In this document: in pieces, positions 57,650 to 64,000 of the stretch
How the letters are laid out: each line of letters opens with the position of its first letter
How positions within the stretch are numbered: the first letter of the stretch is position 1
From: CAZKSN01 sp964555585
Lineage (GTDB): Bacteria > Bacillota_I > Bacilli_A > RF39 > UBA660
Assembly (NCBI GenBank): GCA_964555585.1
Contig: CAZKSN010000004.1
Location: forward strand, 1 to 64,000
Direction: 5' to 3'
Length of the DNA stretch: 64,000 bases
Position numbers and translations under genes: made by a program
The notes under the pieces: model-generated
The model's input: the letters and a program-made list of their open reading frames with translations, nothing else
Told to the model about the DNA's origin: nothing
The model's database searches: none

Positions 57650-58769
57650 AATAAGTTTTTATTGGTAATATCAATTGAATTAAATCTTCCTTTTTTTCTT
57701 GCTTAATTATTATTGGCTTAATTTCTCCGTTTAATAATAATCTAATATTTTTAGAATCAAAGGTTTTTAATGCTTCCAACATATATTTAGCACTAAAGGA
57801 AATTTTTAAATTTGGACCTTTCTTTTTATTAATTGCCATTATTTCTTCTACTTTACCAATTTCTACACTTGATGAAGTAATTAATATTTTATCATCCATT
57901 ATTTCCAATTGAACAATATTTTTTTCTTTTGATTGAGTTAATAAAGAAGCTCTATCAATGACATTAAATAATTCATTAAGCTCTAAATTAATTTCTGTTT
58001 CAAATTCATTTGGTACAAAACTGTCTGTATTTGGATAACTTCCATTTAATAAACTTGATTGAACAATAATATTTTTATATTTAAACATAATTTTATTATT
58101 AAAAATATGTAATTCCAATGATTCATTATCATCATCTATTATTTTTACTAATTCATTTATATTCTTTGAGGGAATTACAATATTTATATTTTCTTCAACT
58201 TGTTTATCTATTTTTAATGTTTTTTTAGCTAATCTATATGAATCAGTTGCTACACATTCTAATATATCACCTAATATTTTTAAATTAATTCCTGTCAACA
58301 ATGGTCTACTTTCTTGTGTTGAAGTAGCAAATGTAGTTTGATTCATTATTTCTTTAAAGATTCCTGTTAATACTTTAATCGGTTTTGTTACTTCTTTCAA
58401 TTCTATATTTGGAAAGTCTTTGATATTAAAACAATTTAAATTATATTTTGATGTACTTGTAGATATAATAGCTTTATTTCCATCCATATCTTCTATTTCT
58501 ATTTCTTCACTTGGTAATTTTCTGACAATATCCAAAATATATCTTCCATAAATAATAACATTACCTGGTTCTTTTATATCAGTAATATCTTTTTTATCTA
58601 TAAAACATTTTATAGTCATATCATTATCAGTAGCTGTTAGAAATAATCCTTCTTTTGTTAATTCAAAATATATTCCATTCAATACCGGTATAATATTTTT
58701 ATTAGATAAAGCTTTACTTACATAATTTAAATTTTCTAATAATACACTCTTCTTAATTTTAAATTTCAT
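57648..58769 (-). CDS. dnaN: DNA polymerase III beta sliding clamp
   Basis: 373 residues, the usual length. The three clamp domains are visible, with MKFKIKKSVLLENLNYVSKAL at the start, RPLLTGI in the middle and the ending IIKQEKKEDLIQLILPIKTY. It tethers the polymerase to DNA. It follows dnaA after a 135-bp gap that holds the likely unwinding element, and it ends in a terminator. Confidence 0.98.
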   Translation of the reverse strand: MKFKIKKSVLLENLNYVSKALSNKNIIPVLNGIYFELTKEGLFLTATDNDMTIKCFIDKKDITDIKEPGNVIIYGRYILDIVRKLPSEEIEIEDMDGNKAIISTSTSKYNLNCFNIKDFPNIELKEVTKPIKVLTGIFKEIMNQTTFATSTQESRPLLTGINLKILGDILECVATDSYRLAKKTLKIDKQVEENINIVIPSKNINELVKIIDDDNESLELHIFNNKIMFKYKNIIVQSSLLNGSYPNTDSFVPNEFETEINLELNELFNVIDRASLLTQSKEKNIVQLEIMDDKILITSSSVEIGKVEEIMAINKKKGPNLKISFSAKYMLEALKTFDSKNIRLLLNGEIKPIIIKQEKKEDLIQLILPIKTY

Positions 58770-58805
58770 ATTTCATTCCTTCTTTCTTTTATTTATTATT
58801 TATTG

Positions 58806-58913
58806 TAGTAGTAGAGTTAGTAATGTTTATAACTTAATATTTTCCTTAATTTATTCATATTTACAAAAAATATTTATTGTTGATAACTCATATTTAATAT
58901 ATAATTATTCACA
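58806..58913. other. oriC, dnaA-dnaN part: DnaA boxes, AT-rich region and TAG trios
   Basis: Two DnaA boxes, TTATTCACA (58905-58913, in the dnaA stop region) and TGTTGATAA (58878-58886), then an AT-rich segment and the array TAG-TAG-TAG-AGT-TAG-TAA (58806-58823). The trio array is the DnaA-trio type element known from B. subtilis, which lies in the same interval and sets the melting site. Confidence 0.75.
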
Positions 58914-60278
58914 TATTAAATTTTTTAATTCTGATATTATATTACCAAGTTGTTGATTGTTTTGCAAATCTTTATATACTTTTTCATAAGAGTGAATAAC
59001 TGTTGAATGATCTCTACCTCCAAATTCTAATCCTATTCTCGGATATGTTTCATCTGTCAATATTCTACATAGATACATTGCAATTTGTCTTGCATTTACT
59101 ATTAATTTCTGTCTTTTCTTCCCTTTTAAAGCTTCAGGTTCTATTTTAAAATAATTAGCAACTGTTTTTTGTATCTTAACAATTGTATTAGGAGAATATA
59201 TTAAATTATTAGTATAATCCTTTAAGGCTTCCATTGCTGAATTAATATTTAATGTTTTTATATTCATAATCGCTTGATACGCACATAATCTAGTAATTGC
59301 ACCTTCTAAATTTCTTATATCACTTCCACAATTAGAGGCAATAAAATTAATAATCTCATTATCCAATTCTATTACTAATTCTCCAGTTTTAATTTTATTT
59401 TTAATTATCTTTACTTTTAAATCAAAATCCGGAGGATTAATATCAGCTTTTAAACCCCAATTAAATCTGGTTTTTAATCTATCTTCCAATAATTTTAAAT
59501 CATCAACCGATCTATCAGAACATATTATTATTTGTTTTTCATTATCATATAAACTGTTAAATGTATTGGTAAATTCTTGTTGTGATTTGGTAGCACTGCC
59601 TAAAAACTGAATATCATCTATCATCAATACATCAATATCTCTGTATTTCTTTTTAAACATTTCCATATAATTTATATTATTTTTCTTTTCATCATCTCTT
59701 TTACTTAATGAAATAAAATCATTTATAAATTGTTCACTTGTTATATATAATACTTTTTCCTTACTATTCTTTTTAATATAATTGCCAATAGCATGCATTA
59801 AGTGGGTTTTTCCTAATCCACTTTTTCCATATATAAATAAAGGATTATAAAGTTTACCAGGTTTTTGAGCCACTGCTAATGCTGAAGAGTATGCAAATCT
59901 ATTTGAATCACCAACAATAAAACTTTCAAAAGTATATTTAGGATTAAAATTACTGTAGTATTTATATTCTTCTATGAATTCTGTATCATCAGGTTCATCT
60001 AAAACTATTACTTCATCAATATCTTTTTTAAAATCACTTTCTAAAAAGAATTTAATATCAATGTTTCTTCCAATTAAATCCATAAAAATATCTTCAATCA
60101 GATCATAATAATTATTAATTAAATGATTTTTCTGAGGTTCATAGGGCACGATTAATTTAATGTTATCATCGTTAATTTCATAGAGCTTTATATCTTTAAA
60201 CCATGTGTTAAATGTAATACTTGAAACTCTATCTGAAATATGTGATAAAAAATTTGACCAAATTGTATCAATTTTCAT
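58905..60278 (-). CDS. dnaA: Chromosomal replication initiator DnaA
   Basis: 457 residues from ATG 60278 (AGGATGTGAG upstream; an in-frame GTG nine bases earlier is inside it). Domain I is 1-80, a short linker follows, and the AAA+ domain has Walker A GKSGLGKT (151-158) and Walker B VLMIDDIQFL. Domain IV has GGRDHSTVIHSYEK, the DnaA-box reading helix. It opens oriC and controls its own gene. The gene runs away from rpmH, as in B. subtilis. Confidence 0.98.
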   Translation of the reverse strand: MKIDTIWSNFLSHISDRVSSITFNTWFKDIKLYEINDDNIKLIVPYEPQKNHLINNYYDLIEDIFMDLIGRNIDIKFFLESDFKKDIDEVIVLDEPDDTEFIEEYKYYSNFNPKYTFESFIVGDSNRFAYSSALAVAQKPGKLYNPLFIYGKSGLGKTHLMHAIGNYIKKNSKEKVLYITSEQFINDFISLSKRDDEKKNNINYMEMFKKKYRDIDVLMIDDIQFLGSATKSQQEFTNTFNSLYDNEKQIIICSDRSVDDLKLLEDRLKTRFNWGLKADINPPDFDLKVKIIKNKIKTGELVIELDNEIINFIASNCGSDIRNLEGAITRLCAYQAIMNIKTLNINSAMEALKDYTNNLIYSPNTIVKIQKTVANYFKIEPEALKGKKRQKLIVNARQIAMYLCRILTDETYPRIGLEFGGRDHSTVIHSYEKVYKDLQNNQQLGNIISELKNLICE

Positions 60279-60381
60279 AAAACTCACATCCTATAATGGT
60301 ACTTCTTCTTTCTAACTTAATTGTAAAACACTTCTTGATAAATTAAAAGTATATTTTATTTAAAAAGATCCAACCCACTTT

Positions 60382-60500
60382 TTACTCACAACTTATTAAC
60401 ATATATTATTAGGAGATTACTAACAATATTTAAGTTATTCACAATATTAACTTTTTATATATTAACCATGTTTAAAACTTATCCACACTAATGTTAATAA
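60382..60500. other. oriC, rpmH-dnaA part: DnaA-box cluster
   Basis: Boxes on the plus strand: TTACTCACA (60382), TTATTAACA (60393), TTATTCACA (60435), a perfect TTATCCACA (60479-60487); on the minus strand TTATTAACA (60492-60500). This fits incA/incB upstream of dnaA. The 299-bp gap also holds the rpmH promoter. Confidence 0.85.
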
Positions 60501-60505
60501 ATAAA

Positions 60506-60534
60506 TTGACAAAAATTATTGTATAGATTATAAT
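60506..60534 (+). promoter_or_regulatory. rpmH promoter
   Basis: TTGACA (60506-60511), 17-bp spacer, TATAAT (60529-60534), both perfect, right beside the DnaA-box cluster, so DnaA could regulate it. Confidence 0.92.
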
Positions 60535-60577
60535 CATTTAAGTCAAGCAAAATATTTTAAAGTTTAGGAGGCTAAAA

Positions 60578-60700
60578 ATGAAAAGAACTTTTCAACCAAA
60601 TAATAGAAAAAAAAGTAAAACCCATGGTTTTTTAAAAAGACAATCTTCAAATATAAATAAAGACAGAAGAAGTAAGGGAAGAAAAAAAATATCAAAATAG
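60578..60700 (+). CDS. rpmH: Large ribosomal subunit protein L34 (bL34), short form
   Basis: 40 residues. [18 protein letters not shown] is the conserved start and SKGRKKIS the end. The middle is about four residues shorter than usual (44), and the typical GRKVLARRR block is replaced by NKDRRS. AGGAGG precedes the ATG. The rpmH-rnpA-yidC-jag-mnmE order is standard at bacterial origins. A terminator follows within 20 bases. Confidence 0.95.
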   Translation: MKRTFQPNNRKKSKTHGFLKRQSSNINKDRRSKGRKKISK

Positions 60701-60727
60701 ACTACTTTTATTTAAGTAGTTTTTTTT
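60701..60727 (+). terminator. Terminator/attenuator between rpmH and rnpA
   Basis: ACTACTT (60701-60707), loop TTATTT, AAGTAGT (60714-60720), then seven T. A TATAAT at 60729-60734 just after it may restart transcription. Confidence 0.88.
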
Positions 60728-60751
60728 GTATAATTAGGTTGGGGATAATAT

Positions 60752-61060
60752 ATGAATAAAAAATATATCTTAAAAGAAAATGAATCTATACAGAATATTA
60801 TAAATATTGGCATTAAAAAAGCTGGTAAGTTTTTTGTGTCATATAAAATTACAAATACCTTAGGATATAATAGATTTTGTGTTACTGTTGGAAAAAAATT
60901 GGCCAATGCAGTAAAAAGAAATAAATTAAAAAGAATTATTAAAGATATTTTATCAAAAAACAGTATATTATCTAGTAACGACTATGTTATAATAGTAAGG
61001 AATAATTTTTTAAAATTAAATTATGAAGAAATAAAAACAAATTTATTAGAGAACTTGTAA
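60752..61060 (+). CDS. rnpA: Ribonuclease P protein component
   Basis: 102 residues, slightly short. GYNRFCVTVGKKLANAVKRNKLKRIIKDI is the RNR motif region, and DYVIIVRNNF is near the end. It binds the RNase P RNA in 5' tRNA processing. It lies between rpmH and yidC as expected. TTGGGGAT precedes the start, a moderate ribosome site. Confidence 0.95.
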   Translation: MNKKYILKENESIQNIINIGIKKAGKFFVSYKITNTLGYNRFCVTVGKKLANAVKRNKLKRIIKDILSKNSILSSNDYVIIVRNNFLKLNYEEIKTNLLENL

Positions 61061-61069
61061 GGAGAAAAA

Positions 61070-62035
61070 ATGAAGAAGAAATTACTTATATTAATAATGT
61101 TACTTTTATTAGTTTCTGGATGTACAAAAAGATTTACTATAACAAATGAGGAAGATAATACAAAAAAAGGTTATACTTCAAATATTATATGTCAGCCGAC
61201 TACTGAAGAATTGAAAAAATTATATACTGATAATGAAAGTGTAACTGGAATAAAATTGAAAGATTTACCAGAATGTAAAGATTTTAACTTTTTAAAAAGT
61301 GATTATGAGGGATTGTGGACTTCAGTATTTGTAAAGCCTCTCGCTTGGATAATTATAAAATTAGGAACATTTGTAAAAAATTACGGTGTATCTATAATGA
61401 TTATTGGCTTAGTTCTAAGAGCTTTAATGATACCTTTAACAGCAAAATCAATGCTGGTAAGTGAAAATATGAAAAAAGCCAAACCTGAATTGGACAGCAT
61501 AGAAAAAAAATATAAAAACAATACAGCATCTGATGCTATGATGAAAAAAAGCCAAGAAATGATGCTGGTATATAAAAAATATAATATAAGCCCATTATCA
61601 GGCTGTTTAGGTGCATTTCTTCAATTACCATTATTCTTTGCCTTTTTAGAAGCAGTAAACAGAGTGCCGGTATTTTTTGAAGAAAAGTTTTTAATGTTCA
61701 ATTTAGGGACAACACCTTGGGAAGGAATTAAATCTGGAAATTACTTCTATATAATTATAATAATATTAATTATAGCTGCAACATATTTTGCCTTTAAGAA
61801 TATGAATAGTGTTTCTATGGATGAAGCACAGGCTAAACAAATGAAATTCATGAACAAATTTATGATAGTATTCATATCACTCGCATCATTTTCACTTCCA
61901 ACTGCAATTGCATTGTACTGGATAGTATCTAACGGTTTTACAGTGATACAGAATATATATTTGAAAAATAAAATGAAAGATGGTGGAAGTAAATGGAAAA
62001 GTATAGATTTGAAAGTAAAACAGAAGAAAAATTAA
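61070..62035 (+). CDS. yidC: Membrane protein insertase YidC (OxaA/SpoIIIJ type)
   Basis: 321 residues. Lipoprotein signal LLLLVSGC with lipobox Cys C18, then an extracytoplasmic part and five membrane helices. The conserved Arg in GLVLRALMIPLT (about 125) lines the insertion groove; SPLSGCLGAFLQLPLFFAFLEA is typical. In spore formers this is SpoIIIJ, needed for the engulfed forespore. AAGGAG precedes the start. The last 43 bases overlap jag. Confidence 0.96.
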   Translation: MKKKLLILIMLLLLVSGCTKRFTITNEEDNTKKGYTSNIICQPTTEELKKLYTDNESVTGIKLKDLPECKDFNFLKSDYEGLWTSVFVKPLAWIIIKLGTFVKNYGVSIMIIGLVLRALMIPLTAKSMLVSENMKKAKPELDSIEKKYKNNTASDAMMKKSQEMMLVYKKYNISPLSGCLGAFLQLPLFFAFLEAVNRVPVFFEEKFLMFNLGTTPWEGIKSGNYFYIIIIILIIAATYFAFKNMNSVSMDEAQAKQMKFMNKFMIVFISLASFSLPTAIALYWIVSNGFTVIQNIYLKNKMKDGGSKWKSIDLKVKQKKN

Positions 62036-62607
62036 TAGAAAATGCGTGTAAGGAATTTAATGTAACAGAAGAGGAAATTATTTATAATATTATTACGGAA
62101 AAAGGTGGACTGCTTAAAGGAAAGAAATATATTATAGAATTCATTAAGATTAAAGAAGCGGCAGATTTTGGTAAAGAAATATTAAGGGAAATACTAAAAG
62201 GTTTAAATATTTCTGCGAATATTGAAGTTAAATTAAGAGAAAAGCAGATTAAATATGATTTGTTTTCTGATAATAATTCTATTTTAATAGGAAAGAAAGG
62301 TCATATATTAGAAGCGCTACAAAATTATATTAGACAAGCTTTATTAAATATTTTAGACATATATATTTTTGTATCCTTAGATGTTGAAAACTATAAAGAA
62401 AAACAAAACTATTTTATTGTAAAAAAAGTTAAAAAAATAGCAAGAGAGGTTGCATTAACAAAAGTAGATGTCAAGTTGGATCCGATGAATTCTTATGAAA
62501 GAAAAATTGTTCATGACGCGGTAAGTGGCTTTAAATATGTAATATCTGAAAGTGTAGGAGAAGAGCCGAATAGATATATTGTAATAAAATTTAAAGATAA
62601 TAAGTAA
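61993..62607 (+). CDS. jag: Jag/KhpB RNA-binding protein
   Basis: 204 residues. Jag_N domain at 1-52, KH domain at about 75-140 (ILIGKKGHILEALQNYI with GKKG), and R3H at about 145-204 (DPMNSYERKIVHDAV and RYIVIKF). It binds RNA with KhpA and affects cell elongation. It overlaps yidC by 43 bases in another frame, with GGTGGA before its ATG, a deep coupling. Confidence 0.95.
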   Translation: MEKYRFESKTEEKLIENACKEFNVTEEEIIYNIITEKGGLLKGKKYIIEFIKIKEAADFGKEILREILKGLNISANIEVKLREKQIKYDLFSDNNSILIGKKGHILEALQNYIRQALLNILDIYIFVSLDVENYKEKQNYFIVKKVKKIAREVALTKVDVKLDPMNSYERKIVHDAVSGFKYVISESVGEEPNRYIVIKFKDNK

Positions 62608-62624
62608 TACATTTGTGAGGGTTT

Positions 62625-63068
62625 ATGAATAATATTGTAGTTCCAGATATTAAAGAGGACTATTTCAATGTAGAAAAAGCTTTTAAGGAATTAAAAAAAA
62701 GTTTTGGAAAAACTTGTTTTTTAGGTGGAACTATTAATTCAAAAAACAATTTAACTTATCATCATCTATTTAAAGATGTATATGGAAATTATTCTAAGCA
62801 AACTCCATATTTTTCTAAATATAATCCACTGTATAACTATATAAATGGTGCTTTATTATGTAATTTAGAACATTCTATTTTTAATCTAATAGAATGTTCT
62901 AATTTTAAATTATCAAATGAATTTAATGATGGTTTTATTGAATACAAAAATACAAGAATGTATCCACTTATTAAACAAATGAGAAAAGAAGCATACGAAT
63001 GGCTTTACAAAAATGAATATGAAGTTATAGAAGGCAAAAAGTTATATTTAGTGAGAAGGATAAAATAA
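62625..63068 (+). CDS. Hypothetical protein with HNH-like residues
   Basis: 147 residues, family not recognised. LTYHHLFKDVYGNYSK (about 44-59) followed by NGALLCNLEHSIFNLIE (about 74-90) recalls the HH and N/H parts of HNH-type folds from phage proteins. No Cys4 zinc is seen, so activity is uncertain. It lies between jag and mnmE, a place usually empty, and does not share an obvious promoter, so it is likely part of the jag transcript. GTGAGG is the ribosome site. Confidence 0.7.
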   Translation: MNNIVVPDIKEDYFNVEKAFKELKKSFGKTCFLGGTINSKNNLTYHHLFKDVYGNYSKQTPYFSKYNPLYNYINGALLCNLEHSIFNLIECSNFKLSNEFNDGFIEYKNTRMYPLIKQMRKEAYEWLYKNEYEVIEGKKLYLVRRIK

Positions 63069-63070
63069 CA

Positions 63071-63099
63071 TTTACAGTTTATGAGTTTTGTGCTATAAT
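63071..63099 (+). promoter_or_regulatory. mnmE promoter with extended -10
   Basis: TTTACA (63071-63076), 17 bp, TATAAT (63094-63099), with TG one base before the -10. Confidence 0.88.
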
Positions 63100-63121
63100 C
63101 TTGTGGAAAAGAAGGGATAGC

Positions 63122-64000
63122 ATGGATACTATTGCAGCAATAGCAACAACTGTTGGTGTTAGTGCACTAAATGTAATAAAAATTAGTGGAACTGATTCAA
63201 TAAAAATTGTTAATAGAATCTTTAAAGGTAAAAATTTATTAAAAGTTAACAGTCATACTATTAACTATGGTTTTATTATTGATAAAAATGATGTTGTAGA
63301 TGAAGTGCTGGTGTCTGTATTTAAAGCTCCTAAATCTTTTACTAGAGAAAATATGGTTGAAATAAACTGTCACGGTGGAATTGTAACTACTAATAAAATA
63401 TTGGAATTATTACTTATTAATGGAATAAGACTGGCAGAACCTGGAGAATTTTTAAAAAGAGCTTTTTTAAATGGAAGAATAGATTTAATAAAGGCTGAAA
63501 GTGTTTCAGATTTAATAAATGCAGAAACAGAAAATGCTAGAAAAATTGGAATAAAAGGGATTAAAGGAGAAATATCCAATTTAATCAATAATTTAAGAGA
63601 AGAAGTGTTAAATTTAATAGCAAATATAGAAGTAAATATAGATTATCCTGAATATGAAGATGCTATAATAGTGACAAATAAACTTATTAAAGAAAAGAAT
63701 AAGGTAATAAAAGATAAACTAAGTAAGATATTAAATGAAAGCAATAATGGATTGCTAATAAAAAATGGTATAAAGGTAGCTATCATAGGAAAGCCAAATG
63801 TGGGAAAAAGCAGTTTGTTAAATATGCTTATAGAAGAAGAAAAAGCTATTGTCACTGAAGTTGAAGGAACAACCAGAGATATTGTTGAAGGTAAAATAAT
63901 GGTAAATGGCATTGAATTAAAATTAATTGATACGGCTGGAATTAGAAGTTCGTCCAATATAGTTGAAAAACTTGGTATTCAAAAAAGTAGGGAAGTTATG
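63122..64000 (+). CDS. mnmE: tRNA modification GTPase MnmE, cut by the window edge
   Basis: 293 codons in frame to the last base, without a stop. The N-terminal folate-binding domain has DTIAAIATTVGVSALNVIKISG and NCHGG. The G domain begins at GKPNVGKSSL, followed by TEVEGTTRDI and DTAG. With MnmG it adds the cmnm5 group to U34 of tRNAs. AAGGGAT precedes ATG 63122. mnmG and probably rsmG and noc should follow beyond the edge. Confidence 0.96.
   Translation, partial: MDTIAAIATTVGVSALNVIKISGTDSIKIVNRIFKGKNLLKVNSHTINYGFIIDKNDVVDEVLVSVFKAPKSFTRENMVEINCHGGIVTTNKILELLLINGIRLAEPGEFLKRAFLNGRIDLIKAESVSDLINAETENARKIGIKGIKGEISNLINNLREEVLNLIANIEVNIDYPEYEDAIIVTNKLIKEKNKVIKDKLSKILNESNNGLLIKNGIKVAIIGKPNVGKSSLLNMLIEEEKAIVTEVEGTTRDIVEGKIMVNGIELKLIDTAGIRSSSNIVEKLGIQKSREVM

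Noticed and set aside
63370..63957. Two minus-strand frames inside mnmE
   Set aside because: They are shadows of the real plus-strand mnmE reading frame, which runs unbroken to the window edge.

Overview
The window is AT-rich (roughly 27-28% GC by eye) and uses the standard bacterial code: TGG encodes Trp and TGA is a normal stop. It carries the chromosomal origin neighbourhood of a low-GC Bacillota. From rpmH leftwards the order dnaA, dnaN, recF, gyrB, gyrA, ffs/tadA, dnaX, ybaB, recR, bofA, holB, ricT, trmN6, pth, mfd, spoVT, tatD, yabE-like, ksgA, yabG, veg, spoVG, yabP, yabQ, divIC follows the Bacillus subtilis oriC map closely, with some losses. YabG, YabP, YabQ, BofA, SpoVT, SpoVG and Veg point to an endospore-former or a recent descendant of one. 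A ComK-family protein argues for class Bacilli or Erysipelotrichia, perhaps an uncultured gut lineage. The genus cannot be fixed from this sequence. A run of ten N inside gyrB shows that this is a scaffolded draft assembly.

Layout. 1-1.6 kb: a truncated cell-wall amidase and a CapA-like phosphoesterase. 1.7-5.6 kb: a compact plus-strand operon behind one excellent promoter. It encodes a Nudix/winged-helix regulator, a histidine phosphatase, a 61-residue protein and two radical SAM/SPASM enzymes, plus two overlooked ORFs of 23 and 24 codons, each with a strong Shine-Dalgarno. I read it as an undescribed peptide-modification (RiPP-like) cassette, and it is the best novelty candidate here. 5.6-11.5 kb, minus strand: HtrA, an Abi/HEPN protein, DeoC, a membrane protein, a uracil-DNA-glycosylase-like protein, rpsI and rplM. 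11.6-21.2 kb, plus strand: a Cys-paired repeat surface protein, dusB, metG, a YfcC-type carrier, clpC, cysS and a YugP-like metallopeptidase. 21.2-30.7 kb, minus strand: rpsR-ssb-rpsF, a DUF975 protein, ychF, an AbgT-type carrier, DUF951, parB-parA, ftsH and tilS. 31.0-35.9 kb: a B12-dependent ribonucleotide reductase, a pyrimidine-nucleoside phosphorylase and a DHH phosphoesterase. 35.9-60.3 kb: the minus-strand oriC-left block. 60.6-64 kb, plus strand: rpmH, rnpA, yidC, jag, an HNH-like protein and the start of mnmE.

Replication and segregation signals are rich. A bipartite oriC has DnaA boxes on both sides of dnaA and a TAG-trio array before dnaN. Two perfect ParB (parS) palindromes of different sequence class lie beside gyrA, one of them forming the stem of the gyrA terminator. 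Two identical 26-bp palindromes contain the Noc-binding consensus ATTTCCCGGGAAAT. ParA and ParB are encoded in the window. Noc is not, but it is predicted just beyond the right edge, after mnmE.

Most intergenic regions are short and hold promoters or terminators. The only gene-free stretch over 300 bp (30665-31004) holds what looks like a short gene remnant.
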